Of a DNA stretch of 64,000 nt, positions 29,211 through 37,651 are shown in pieces (position 1 is the first letter of the stretch; each line of letters opens with the position of its first letter). The notes beneath the pieces were generated by a model. The model did not search any database. It saw only the letters and a program-made list of their open reading frames with translations, and was not told the origin of the DNA. Origin of the DNA: Saccharophagus sp. K07. Its GTDB lineage: Bacteria > Pseudomonadota > Gammaproteobacteria > Pseudomonadales > Cellvibrionaceae. The DNA is taken from NCBI RefSeq assembly GCF_014336955.1, contig NZ_QRAI01000005.1, forward strand, positions 298,141 to 362,140, in the 5' to 3' direction. Both the position numbers and the translations under genes were made by a program.

Positions 29211-30035
29211 ATGAACGGTAGCCATAGTGTTTTACCTGGCTTCCGCCTGAGCCTTGGCCTCGGGGTCCTTTATCTGAGTCTGATTGTGTTGTTGCCTGCA
29301 ACCACTTTGGTGTTGCAGGCCTCACAAATCCGCTGGTCGGAATTGGTGTTTTATTTCACCGATCCAAGATTGCTGGCGGCGATTCGGGTAACGTTCCTCG
29401 CGGCCATTTGTGCGTCTTTAAGTAATGCTGTGCTCGGGCTGCTGCTGGCTTGGATAATCTCTCGTTACGAATTCCCCGGTAGACGATTTGTCGATACGCT
29501 TATTGATTTGCCTTTTGCGCTTCCCACTGCTGTTGCCGGTTTAACTTTATCTGCGCTATTTGCAAAAAATGGCTGGATAGGGCAATGGCTTGCGCCTTTA
29601 GGGTTTGAGGTGTCTTACGGTTTTGTGGGGATTGTGCTGGCCATGACCTTTACCAGCCTGCCATTTGTGGTGCGAACCCTGCAGCCGGTGATCGAAGATC
29701 TTGCGCCGGAATATGAAGAGGCAGCCGAATGTTTGGGTGCTACGCGCTGGCAAATTTTCTATCGAATTATTTTGCCCCCGTTAATGCCGGCATTAAGCAT
29801 TGGTAGTGCCCTTGCTTTGGTGCGCAGTCTCGGTGAATTTGGCGCGGTCATTTTTATTGCTGGTAACAAACCATTTGAGACGGAAGTGGTGTCGCTCATG
29901 ATATTCACTTATATCGGTGAATATGCGTATGAAGCTGCATCAGCGGTAGCATTTTTCCTGTTGTTGACGTCTTTGTTGATTCTCTTGATCGTGCAACTGC
30001 TGCAGCGACGTTATCGCGCCAGGGGGGCTGCATGA
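29211..30035 (+). CDS. cysT: second sulfate ABC permease, CysT paralogue
   Basis: 274 aa. Same architecture as the CysT at 25185: [40 protein letters not shown] and EAA loop YEEAAECLGATRWQIFYRII. Close paralogue rather than a different family. Starts 14 nt after the broken binding-protein gene; its stop overlaps the next start by ATGA. No second cysA accompanies it, so it would have to share the ATPase at 27018. Confidence 0.93.
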   Translation: MNGSHSVLPGFRLSLGLGVLYLSLIVLLPATTLVLQASQIRWSELVFYFTDPRLLAAIRVTFLAAICASLSNAVLGLLLAWIISRYEFPGRRFVDTLIDLPFALPTAVAGLTLSALFAKNGWIGQWLAPLGFEVSYGFVGIVLAMTFTSLPFVVRTLQPVIEDLAPEYEEAAECLGATRWQIFYRIILPPLMPALSIGSALALVRSLGEFGAVIFIAGNKPFETEVVSLMIFTYIGEYAYEAASAVAFFLLLTSLLILLIVQLLQRRYRARGAA

Positions 30036-30868
30036 GAATTTCTCATTCGCATTTGCGTCGACCATCAAAAAGCGCATGGTTGCTAATCGGCACTGGATTG
30101 CTATGCGTTCTTCTACTGCTGGTGCTACCACTGATTTTAATTGTGGTTTCAGCCTTTAGTAGCGGTTGGAAATTGTTTGTCAGAAATTTGCTGGATGCAG
30201 ATATGTTGGCGGCGATTCGGCTTACACTTTGGGTGGCATTACTCACGGTGCCGGTTAATTTGGTGTTTGGTACTCTGACCGCGTGGTGTGTAACGCGTTT
30301 TGAGTTTTTCGGCAAAAAACTTTTGCTCGCTTTGGTAGATACGCCATACGCCATATCGCCGGTAGTGGCAGGGCTTTGTTATTTATTGCTATACGGCAAT
30401 CAAGGCTGGTTGGGAAGCTGGTTGGATGCGCATGGTATCCAAGTAATGTTCGCCTGGCCGGGCATAGTGTTGGTTACCATTTTTGTGACCAGTCCCTATG
30501 TTGCGCGGGAATTGATTCCATTGATGCAAGTGCAGGGAAGTCAGGAGGAAGAAGCCGCAGTATTGCTCGGCGCAGGTGGTTGGACTTTGTTTCGGCGAAT
30601 TACGCTGCCCAATATTCAATGGGCGTTAATTTATGGAACGGTTCTGACCACCGCGCGAGCGGTAGGGGAGTTCGGTTCTGTCGCCGTTGTTTCGGGTTCT
30701 ATTCGCGGCCAAACCAATACACTAGCACTGCAAGTGCAATTGCTGCAGCAGGACTATAACGCCGTAGGAGCATTTACTGCGTCTTTATTGCTGGCCTGTA
30801 TTGCGTTGCTCACCTTGTTTTTAAAAGTTTTATTGGAATACCGGCAAAGGAAAGCTCTCAAAGTTTAG
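30032..30868 (+). CDS. cysW: second sulfate ABC permease, CysW paralogue
   Basis: 278 aa with six TM segments. LVDTPYAISPVVAGLCYLLL corresponds to the CysW block and EEEAAVLLGAGGWTLFRRIT to the EAA loop. The N-terminal cytosolic part is shorter than in the first CysW. Translationally coupled to its CysT by the ATGA overlap. A terminator follows, closing the long sulfur operon. Confidence 0.93.
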   Translation: MRISHSHLRRPSKSAWLLIGTGLLCVLLLLVLPLILIVVSAFSSGWKLFVRNLLDADMLAAIRLTLWVALLTVPVNLVFGTLTAWCVTRFEFFGKKLLLALVDTPYAISPVVAGLCYLLLYGNQGWLGSWLDAHGIQVMFAWPGIVLVTIFVTSPYVARELIPLMQVQGSQEEEAAVLLGAGGWTLFRRITLPNIQWALIYGTVLTTARAVGEFGSVAVVSGSIRGQTNTLALQVQLLQQDYNAVGAFTASLLLACIALLTLFLKVLLEYRQRKALKV

Positions 30869-30875
30869 TAAAAGC

Positions 30876-30913
30876 GAGCGCTGTTTGGCTTTGGCTGAAT
30901 ACGCGCTCTTTTT
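30876..30913 (+). terminator. terminator after second cysW
   Basis: GAGCGC pairs with GCGCTC across a 21-nt loop, directly followed by five T. The long loop lowers confidence. Confidence 0.55.
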
Positions 30914-30952
30914 CTATTTCCGTATTTCGTAATAATTCCCGGAGAGATTCAA

Positions 30953-31516
30953 ATGGCGCTGTCCACTTACGTCGACGCCAATTATCGGTTTATTGCAGCT
31001 TATCAGGAAGTCAATGCGCGAATTGCGCAACGGCAGCAGGCGTTGATTCTTTACACAACTTTGGTGGTGAGTTTGCTGGCGGCATTGGTGGCCTTGCAGT
31101 CCACCCCTAGAATTCAGGAAATTCCCGTTGAGTGGTTGGCGTTGGGTTTTCCGGTCGCGTCGATTTGTTTGGCGTGTCTGAATTTTAAAACTGAGCGCGC
31201 TATTACCCACTTACGCCATTTTCTTTCCGCTCTTGAACAGTTACAGGATGCTCATAAATCGCTGCCCAGTTACAACACGGACGCGCGTTGGGCGGAAGGG
31301 GCAAATCATGCCCGGCGTTTTCAGGATTGGGCTGCTGCAGTTTTGGTAACTGGCGGCAATGGATTAGGACTGGGAGCGATTTTTAGTATTTATCACACGC
31401 GAGTTGCCGAGCACTGGATAATTCCCTGGATCACAGTCGGTCTGACGGTAGGGTCTGTTATTGCTTTGCTGGCGATTCCTCGATGGGGTTATAAATCGCG
31501 GGTCAGAAATCCTTAA
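30953..31516 (+). CDS. unknown four-TM membrane protein
   Basis: 187 aa, family not recognised. Four hydrophobic segments as two hairpins: about 28-47 (LILYTTLVVSLLAALVALQS), 60-80 (WLALGFPVASICLACLNF), 127-147 (AVLVTGGNGLGLGAIFSIY) and 155-178 (WIIPWITVGLTVGSVIALL), with a long soluble helical loop between the second and third (RHFLSALEQLQDAHKSLPSY). ATG 30953 after CCCGGAGAGA. It lies between the sulfate-permease operon and the sigma-54 activator, but has its own upstream terminator, so a link with sulfur uptake is only positional. Confidence 0.6.
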   Translation: MALSTYVDANYRFIAAYQEVNARIAQRQQALILYTTLVVSLLAALVALQSTPRIQEIPVEWLALGFPVASICLACLNFKTERAITHLRHFLSALEQLQDAHKSLPSYNTDARWAEGANHARRFQDWAAAVLVTGGNGLGLGAIFSIYHTRVAEHWIIPWITVGLTVGSVIALLAIPRWGYKSRVRNP

Positions 31517-31527
31517 TTAATGGTTGT

Positions 31528-31561
31528 TGTTAGTGCTTATTTGCAAAAATGAGTGCTAACA
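31528..31561 (+). other. wobble-paired hairpin after the membrane-protein gene
   Basis: TGTTAGTGCTTA and TGAGTGCTAACA can pair over 12 positions with several G-U pairs around a 10-nt loop. It may terminate the preceding gene. The rest of the 294-nt gap to the activator gene shows no further clear signal. Confidence 0.35.
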
Positions 31562-31810
31562 ATTTCACAAAAATAATGTTTTTCCGCTGTATAAAAACCA
31601 ACAATTCTTGCTTGTTTTGAAACACGATAAGCAAAAGTTGTAAACGTTTTAGCTGCTTTGTCTGCCATCAATGTGTTAAGTGCGCCAAAGCGAATCTTTT
31701 TGCGAGTAGATAATAAGTTTAGCTTTTTTTGTTGTTTAGAATTTTCGCTTCCACCCCATAAAATCACGGCTTTCAAGATGTCTGCAACGGCAGAGCCCTA
31801 GAGGTGAGTT

Positions 31811-33001
31811 GTGAGTGAATACACTGAAGAACCTTTGATTTTGGCCCTCCAAGGTGGGGAGGCGCAGCCGCTATCGGTGCGCGCTAAAGCGCTTGTTTTT
31901 TCTGATCCTGCGTCCGCGGCACTTCTGCAATATATTGAACGGATTGGCCCCAGCGATGCGCCGGTTTTGATTTCCGGTGAGACAGGCACGGGTAAGGAAT
32001 TGGTGGCGCGGCACATTCATTTGTTGAGCGGTCGCAAAGGCCCATTCCTGGCGGTCAACTGCGGCGCTATCAGCGACCACCTAGCGGAAAGTGAATTATT
32101 TGGTCACGAAGCTGGCTCATTTACCGGCGCCACAGGCAAGCGGGAAGGTTGGTTTGAAGCTGCTAACGGTGGGACGCTTTTTTTAGATGAAATTGGCGAT
32201 TTACCATTACCTTTGCAAGTCAAACTGTTGCGTGTGTTGCAGGAGCGCGAAGTTGTACGCATTGGGGCGCGCAAGCCAATTCCGGTAGACATTCGTTTAG
32301 TGGCTGCAACCAACGTGGATTTGGCCCACGCGGTTTCCGCCGGTCACTTTCGTCGCGATCTTCTGTACCGGATCAATATCGCGCAAGTGCGTTTGCCGCC
32401 GCTGCGTGAACGCCCGGGCGATATCATGCCGCTGGCCCGTTATTTTTCGAAATTGTACAGTCAGCGTATGGGTTATCCGCAGCCGGAGTTTTCCCGCGAG
32501 TCCATTGATCTGCTTGTGCGTTACGCATGGCCCGGAAATATTCGCGAACTGGAAAATGTCGTGCACTTCGCGCTGTTGGTCTCCAAATCCGGACGTATTG
32601 AGCCGGAGGATTTGCGAGTAACGGGAGGTTGGGATTTTACGGCTCCGCCACTTGCGCGCGTGGCTCAAACACAACCAGTAGCCAATACACAAGTGCCGGA
32701 AGTTAACCGGGCGGTTGTGGATGATGATCCTTTTGCTGTGATTTCACGACAATTGAATCGATTGTTTCAGTCCGGCGAATCCCGACCTTTATTCCAGGAA
32801 TTGGAGGAATTATTGGTCAGGGAAGCGTTTAGTCATTGCCGTAATAATCAGGTGCATACGGCCGCCTTGCTGGGCATTTCACGCAACGTTATGAGGACTT
32901 TGTTGAAGCGCTACGGTTTTTTGCCGGATAACAATCACTCACATCAGGAGCATGCAGCAGAAGAGGATGAATCCTACGAGGATGCTGTTGCGACTTATTG
33001 A
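31811..33001 (+). CDS. sigma-54-dependent activator lacking sensor domain, SfnR-like
   Basis: 396 aa. Begins almost directly with the AAA+ domain (Walker A GETGTGKELVARH near residue 57; sigma-54 contact loop GSFTGATGKREGW, where the usual GAFTGA has Ser for Ala; Walker B GGTLFLDEIGDLP), then a C-terminal Fis-type helix-turn-helix (TAALLGISRNVMRTLLKRYG). No receiver, GAF or PAS domain precedes it. SfnR-type activators of Pseudomonas, which control organosulfur use in sulfate limitation, have this layout, and the sulfate genes upstream support the assignment. GTG 31811 is used as start. Confidence 0.82.
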   Translation: MSEYTEEPLILALQGGEAQPLSVRAKALVFSDPASAALLQYIERIGPSDAPVLISGETGTGKELVARHIHLLSGRKGPFLAVNCGAISDHLAESELFGHEAGSFTGATGKREGWFEAANGGTLFLDEIGDLPLPLQVKLLRVLQEREVVRIGARKPIPVDIRLVAATNVDLAHAVSAGHFRRDLLYRINIAQVRLPPLRERPGDIMPLARYFSKLYSQRMGYPQPEFSRESIDLLVRYAWPGNIRELENVVHFALLVSKSGRIEPEDLRVTGGWDFTAPPLARVAQTQPVANTQVPEVNRAVVDDDPFAVISRQLNRLFQSGESRPLFQELEELLVREAFSHCRNNQVHTAALLGISRNVMRTLLKRYGFLPDNNHSHQEHAAEEDESYEDAVATY

Positions 33002-33333
33002 TTTCTAGAGCATTTCACTAATCTGACGGCGCTTTACAGGTATGATCCAAGATCTGTTGAGCGCCGTTTATGTTTATGCCATCTCAGTAGCCCGATGGAA
33101 ATTTGAAACGGGTGTCTATGAGATAAGTATTCAATGTTGCGGTCTCAGCAGTTTGAACGGGCTTGTGTTGGCTCTGCAGCAGGAGCAGGCCGATAGAAGC
33201 GTGAATTCCTGAACTTATTTGCCAAATTGTGGGATTTTGCAGCCATGGATGCGTGGCACAAGTGTTGCTCTTGAGCATCGAAGTGTTGCCGAACAAGCAG
33301 AATCCGCATCGGGCATTAGCGAACAACCACGAC
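33002..33333. other. intergenic region with terminator hairpin
   Basis: 332 nt between the activator and the DsbD-like gene. The first part holds a terminator (33026-33070). The rest shows no obvious promoter. An in-frame GTG at 33229 would extend the DsbD-like protein into it, but the added residues look non-coding. Confidence 0.4.
33026..33070 (+). terminator. terminator of the sigma-54 activator gene
   Basis: ACGGCGCT pairs with AGCGCCGT, continued inside by ACAG/CTGT, followed by a short T-rich tail. Begins 25 nt after the stop. Confidence 0.6.
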
Positions 33334-35586
33334 ATGACCAACCGACTTTTTAACCCCGCTGGCGAAAACTGCGCATCTTTGCGCTTTTCTCTTTTTGCCG
33401 CTTTAAGCTGCCTGCTTTTTTCCGGTTTTCGCAGGTGGCTTTTTTTCTTTTTTCGCAGTCGGCTCGCAGCCTGCAATCTCGCTGGATTAAGCCTTTGCAT
33501 TTTGGGGCTGCCAGCTTTGCAGTCTTATGCAGCTGATTATGTTGCGACAGAACAGGTGGAAGCGCGCTTGGTCGCTGGTGTGGACGCGGTTTCTCCCGGT
33601 GCGGAAGTTTATCTGGGTGTTCATCAAAAGATCATTGCCCACTGGCACACTTATTGGCTCAACCCTGGCGATTCGGGCAGCCCCACCACAATTGCATGGC
33701 ATTTACCGGAAGGCGCTGCAGCCAGCGATATCCTATGGCCCATCCCTGGCCGGAGTTCGATGGGGCCGATCACCAATTACAGTTATGAAAATGACGTAAC
33801 CCTGCTGACACGCATCAAGGTTCCAGACAATGTCGTTGTAGGCGGCGAATTTCCCATAAAAGCCGTTGTGGATTGGCTGGTGTGCGAAGAAGAGTGCATT
33901 CCGCAACAGGTGGAATTGGATCTGGTGCTGCCCGTTGTGGAGCCGGGTGAGGATTTAGGGCAGGGCAGTGAGCTGGTTGAAGCCGCTTTGGCGCGTTTGC
34001 CGGTTGAAAGTCCCTGGCCAGTCAAAGTTTTTCGTGTGTCGGATGAGACCTTGGAATTGTGGTTGGAATTTCCCAATGCCGATCCAGCCACCATTCGCGA
34101 TCTTTGGTTTTATCCGAATGAATGGGGCAGGTTGAAACAAAGCAGTCCACAGACCTATGAGGTATTCCCGGATGGAATTAAATTGCAGCTGCCTGCAGGG
34201 GAGCTCATTCCGGCGGTGGGCGAGTCCCTTGATGGAGTTTTGGTTCTGACCGAGCAAGGCTCGTCGGGTGACATGCAGCGCGGTTTTGAACTGGTTGTGC
34301 CGGTACAAGCGGCTGCGCTTCCAGGAGCTTCTTTGAGTTTTGCGCTGGCGCTACTGCTGGCCTTGGCCGGTGGCGTAATCCTGAATTTGATGCCCTGCGT
34401 TTTCCCGGTTTTATCGCTTAAAGCCCTGTCTCTTGTGCGCCATGCGGAACACTCCGCAACGCACATTCGCAATCACGGATTGGTTTACACCTTGGGTGTT
34501 GTCGCCAGTTTTGCTGTGCTTGCCTTTATCTTGATCGCCCTTAAAGCGGGTGGAGCCCAAATTGGTTGGGGCTTTCAATTTCAATCGCCGTTATTTGTGC
34601 TGATCGCTGCCTACCTGATGTTTGCGGTTGGCTTGAGTTTGTCCGGCGTATTTTATATCGGCGGTTCTCTTGCCGGTGCAGGATCCGGGCTGACGCAGAG
34701 ATCCGGTTATGCGGGAAGTTTTTTTACCGGCGTATTGGCAACCGTGGTTGCAACACCTTGCACTGCGCCTTTTATGGCTGCTGCTCTTGGTTATGCACTT
34801 GTTCAGCCAGCACCAAAATTATTGGCGGTATTTTTGAGTTTGGGATTGGGACTGGCTCTGCCGTTTCTGTTGTTGAGCTATTGGCCCGGTTTACAACGCT
34901 GGCTACCGCGCCCAGGAATTTGGATGGAACGCCTTAAACAGGTATTAGCATTCCCGATGTATGGCGCAGCTGCGTGGTTGGTTTGGGTGTTGGTACAGCA
35001 AGCCGGCGCTGATGCGGCTGCCATTGCACTCGCGGGCCTTGTATTGATTGGTTTTGCCGCCTGGCTCTACAGCGTTACTCGTCAAATCAGCACGCGCGCA
35101 TCATTATTTGGATCATTAGGGGCGGCAGCAGCTGTGGTGATTGCGTTGGCTGGCGGATCTGCCTTGCGTGCAGGTTCCGCAGATGTGCCTCAAATTGCAG
35201 AAAACTGGCGTCCTTACGAGGAAGCTGAATTACAGCAATTATTAGCGAATGGTGAACCGGTATTTTTGAATTTTACGGCTAGCTGGTGTATCAGCTGTCT
35301 TGTTAATGAAAAGGTTGCATTAAAAAATGAAAGTGTTATCCGCGAATTTGAAGAAGCCGGAGTGCATTATTTAAAAGGGGATTGGACCAATCGCGATCCT
35401 CAGATCACCACATTTTTAAGCCGTTTCGGCCGCAGTGGTGTGCCTTTGTATTTGTACTATCCGCCCAATAAAGATAAGCCTGTTTTACTTCCTCAGATTT
35501 TGACGCCGGACATTGTCATAGGCGCGCTCAGAGCAAATTCCACGGCAATTAGTTCGTCAACCGATTTCACTTCCGGGAGGAACTGA
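33334..35586 (+). CDS. DsbD/ScsB-type thiol:disulfide reductase
   Basis: About 750 aa. Moves electrons from cytosolic thioredoxin across the inner membrane to periplasmic thiols. After a hydrophobic export signal come the periplasmic N-domain (about 70-300; Cys pair in VCEEECIPQQ), an eight-TM core with redox Cys in NLMPCVFPVLSLKAL and VVATPCTAPFMAAAL, and a C-terminal thioredoxin domain with CXXC in ASWCISCLVNE. The N-domain is of the longer ScsB-like type rather than E. coli DsbD. The start is uncertain: ATG 33334 has no good ribosome site and the first 50 residues are odd. Confidence 0.85.
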   Translation: MTNRLFNPAGENCASLRFSLFAALSCLLFSGFRRWLFFFFRSRLAACNLAGLSLCILGLPALQSYAADYVATEQVEARLVAGVDAVSPGAEVYLGVHQKIIAHWHTYWLNPGDSGSPTTIAWHLPEGAAASDILWPIPGRSSMGPITNYSYENDVTLLTRIKVPDNVVVGGEFPIKAVVDWLVCEEECIPQQVELDLVLPVVEPGEDLGQGSELVEAALARLPVESPWPVKVFRVSDETLELWLEFPNADPATIRDLWFYPNEWGRLKQSSPQTYEVFPDGIKLQLPAGELIPAVGESLDGVLVLTEQGSSGDMQRGFELVVPVQAAALPGASLSFALALLLALAGGVILNLMPCVFPVLSLKALSLVRHAEHSATHIRNHGLVYTLGVVASFAVLAFILIALKAGGAQIGWGFQFQSPLFVLIAAYLMFAVGLSLSGVFYIGGSLAGAGSGLTQRSGYAGSFFTGVLATVVATPCTAPFMAAALGYALVQPAPKLLAVFLSLGLGLALPFLLLSYWPGLQRWLPRPGIWMERLKQVLAFPMYGAAAWLVWVLVQQAGADAAAIALAGLVLIGFAAWLYSVTRQISTRASLFGSLGAAAAVVIALAGGSALRAGSADVPQIAENWRPYEEAELQQLLANGEPVFLNFTASWCISCLVNEKVALKNESVIREFEEAGVHYLKGDWTNRDPQITTFLSRFGRSGVPLYLYYPPNKDKPVLLPQILTPDIVIGALRANSTAISSSTDFTSGRN

Positions 35587-35672
35587 AAAACTGCTGGCCC
35601 CGCGTCAGTTTATTTTGCGTCTTTCAAAAAACCACAACGATCAGTTGATCGATAACCTATAGGAGTCTTTAT

Positions 35673-36296
35673 ATGGCCATATCACATATTGCCAAACTAT
35701 TTTGTGCTGGCGTGGCAATGACCTTTGCCGCCGCGGTGGCCGTTGCGGAACCGGTTGTTGGCAAGCCAGCTCCAACGTTCGAAGCCAAAACGGCGGATGG
35801 CACCACTTTGAATCTTGAATCTCTGCGAGGTAGAACTGTCGTGCTGGAGTGGACCAATCATGAGTGTCCGTACGTGGTAAAACACTACGAAAAAAGCGGC
35901 AATATACCCAAGCTGCAAAAAGAAGCGGCAGAGCAGGGCGTTGTCTGGTTGCAGGTGATTTCCTCTGCACCAGGTAAACAAGGCCATGTGGATGGCGCAA
36001 CTGCGCTGAAATTAAATGAAGAGCGCGGTGCCGCTCCGAGTGGTGTAATTCTCGATGCAGATGGCTCTGTAGGCAAATTGTACGCAGCGCAAACCAGCCC
36101 ACATTTGTTCATTATCAATCCGCAGGGAATTTTGGAATACAAAGGTGGAATCGACAGCATTAAGTCCGCTAAAGAAGACGATATTCCAAAAGCCACCAAT
36201 TACGTTCGCGAAGCATTGAATGCATTGGCCGCTGGCAAAAAAGTACCGCATGCCAGCACTGCGCCATATGGATGTTCAATTAAATACGCTGGCTGA
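35673..36296 (+). CDS. exported thioredoxin-fold (AhpC/TSA-like) protein
   Basis: 207 aa with signal peptide (LFCAGVAMTFAAAVAVAE). Redoxin domain with VVGKPAPTFEAKTADGTTLN and the active-site region EWTNHECPYVVKHYEK, where one Cys stands followed by PYV instead of a CXXC pair; a second Cys is near the C-terminus (YGCSIKYAG). This fits a one-Cys periplasmic redoxin. It follows the DsbD-like gene by 86 nt and could be its reduction partner, which is inference from position. ATG after TAGGAG. Confidence 0.78.
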   Translation: MAISHIAKLFCAGVAMTFAAAVAVAEPVVGKPAPTFEAKTADGTTLNLESLRGRTVVLEWTNHECPYVVKHYEKSGNIPKLQKEAAEQGVVWLQVISSAPGKQGHVDGATALKLNEERGAAPSGVILDADGSVGKLYAAQTSPHLFIINPQGILEYKGGIDSIKSAKEDDIPKATNYVREALNALAAGKKVPHASTAPYGCSIKYAG

Positions 36297-36310
36297 TTTT
36301 AAGCTGCAAT

Positions 36311-36336
36311 AAAAAGGGGCCTTTTGGCCCTTTTTT
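36311..36336 (+). terminator. rho-independent terminator
   Basis: AAAAAGGGGCC pairs with GGCCCTTTTTT (one G-U) around TTTT, and ends in a T-run 40 nt after the redoxin gene. Confidence 0.88.
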
Positions 36337-36513
36337 ATTTGTTCGAATGACAAGTTCTTTTTTCTGCAATAAACGACGCATCTACATTTCGTTTTAATTG
36401 CTCGCTTAGTACGTCCTTAGTGTGATCAGCCATCCATAACGTTTAGTGCAATTGCATAATATGAGAATTATTTTCGCTTCGCTTGTTGGATTTTCCAAAG
36501 GCTGGTTGAAAAG

Positions 36514-36535
36514 GGAGCCTCTGGTTAAGTCCAAA
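36514..36535 (+). repeat. left terminal inverted repeat of the IS5-family element
   Basis: 22 bp; four mismatches to the right end (positions 4, 5, 11 and 18). Preceded by AAAG. Confidence 0.8.
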
Positions 36536-36579
36536 AATTTGGCATAATTAGCACAGCTCAACTCTTAGGGTAATCGATT

Positions 36580-37524
36580 ATGAATCAGCTCACTTTTGCC
36601 GAAGCCGAATATAACGCAAAGAAGCGCAAAACCCGGCGGGAAAAGTTTCTCGAACAAATGGATACGCTGATTCCCTGGAAGCAATTGGAGCGCAAGATCC
36701 AGCGGCATTACCCCAAAAATGGCCAAGGGCGCCATCCCTACCCGTTAAATGTCATGCTGCGAGTTCACTGCATGCAGCTGTTTTACAATCTCAGCGACCC
36801 AGCTATGGAGGATTCACTGTACGAGATCGAATCCATGCGCAGATTCGCAGGCTTGAGCTTGAGCGGTTCCATACCGGACGAAACCACTATTTTGAAATTC
36901 CGCCATTTGTTAGAGCGCTACAATTTAGGCGAAGCCCTTTTTAAAGAAGTGAACCGCCATCTCGACAAACAGGGATTAATACTGAAAGAAGGTAGTATTG
37001 TTGATGCCACTATTATCGAAGCGCCCACCTCGACCAAAAATGAAAATGGTGAGCGTGATCCCGAAATGCATCAAACCAAGAAAGGCAACGAATGGCATTT
37101 TGGGATGAAAATGCATGTTGGCGTGGATGATACTTTGGGTGTTGTTCATACGCTAACTACCACGTCTGCCAATGAGCACGATATAACGCAATTGTCGGAA
37201 CTGCTGCACGGCGAAGAGGGTACCGTTTGGGGCGACGCGGGATATCGCGGCGCAGAAAAAAGACCCGAGCTAAAAGATGTGGAAGTGGATTGGCTAATTA
37301 GTCAGCGTCCCGGTGTTCGCAAAACATTAAGAGGAATTGCCGCACGGGCAGAAAAAGCCAAGGCCCAAGTGCGAGCGAAAGTAGAGCACGTATTTTTAAA
37401 GATCAAACAGCAGTTTGGCTATGCCAAAGTGCGTTACCGGGGACTCGCCAAAAATACCAACCGGCTTTATGTTTTAGCGGGTTTTGCAAACCTGCTTACC
37501 TGCAAGAAATTCTTGCTGACCTAG
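36580..37524 (+). CDS. IS5-family DDE transposase
   Basis: 314 aa, full length for the IS5 group. N-terminal DUF772-type region with YPLNVMLRVHCMQLFYNLSD and the RFAGLSL block, then the catalytic core: first Asp in GSIVDATIIEAPTS, second Asp in VWGDAGYRGAEKR and the Glu region in KAQVRAKVEHVFLKIK with the Y-(2)-R-(3)-E spacing of the family. Frame intact, so the element may be active. ATG after TAGGGTAATCG. Confidence 0.93.
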   Translation: MNQLTFAEAEYNAKKRKTRREKFLEQMDTLIPWKQLERKIQRHYPKNGQGRHPYPLNVMLRVHCMQLFYNLSDPAMEDSLYEIESMRRFAGLSLSGSIPDETTILKFRHLLERYNLGEALFKEVNRHLDKQGLILKEGSIVDATIIEAPTSTKNENGERDPEMHQTKKGNEWHFGMKMHVGVDDTLGVVHTLTTTSANEHDITQLSELLHGEEGTVWGDAGYRGAEKRPELKDVEVDWLISQRPGVRKTLRGIAARAEKAKAQVRAKVEHVFLKIKQQFGYAKVRYRGLAKNTNRLYVLAGFANLLTCKKFLLT

Positions 37525-37533
37525 GGTCAGTGC

Positions 37534-37566
37534 GCCTTAAATCTGGCAATTGGCCAGATTTAAGGC
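37534..37566 (+). terminator. perfect 14-bp hairpin inside the IS after the transposase
   Basis: GCCTTAAATCTGGC at 37534-37547 pairs exactly with GCCAGATTTAAGGC at 37553-37566. No plus-strand T-run; on the minus strand a short T-run follows. It may block read-through from outside into the transposase or protect the transcript end. Confidence 0.5.
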
Positions 37567-37651
37567 AAAACAAGTAGGAAAAACGGGAAAAATCATGCCT
37601 TTTCCGCCATGAATGAAATTGAGAATTATTCAAAAAATATGAGTGAAAAAA

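Noticed and set aside
31530..31561. CIRCE-like inverted repeat (HrcA operator)
   Set aside because: The right half GAGTGCTAA is a perfect CIRCE half-site, but the left half reads TTAGTGCTT and the spacing is 12 instead of 9; no chaperone gene follows.
31537..31776. 79-codon minus-strand open frame in the gap before the activator gene
   Set aside because: No ribosome site, no family resemblance, and composition like non-coding DNA; kept out of the gene list.
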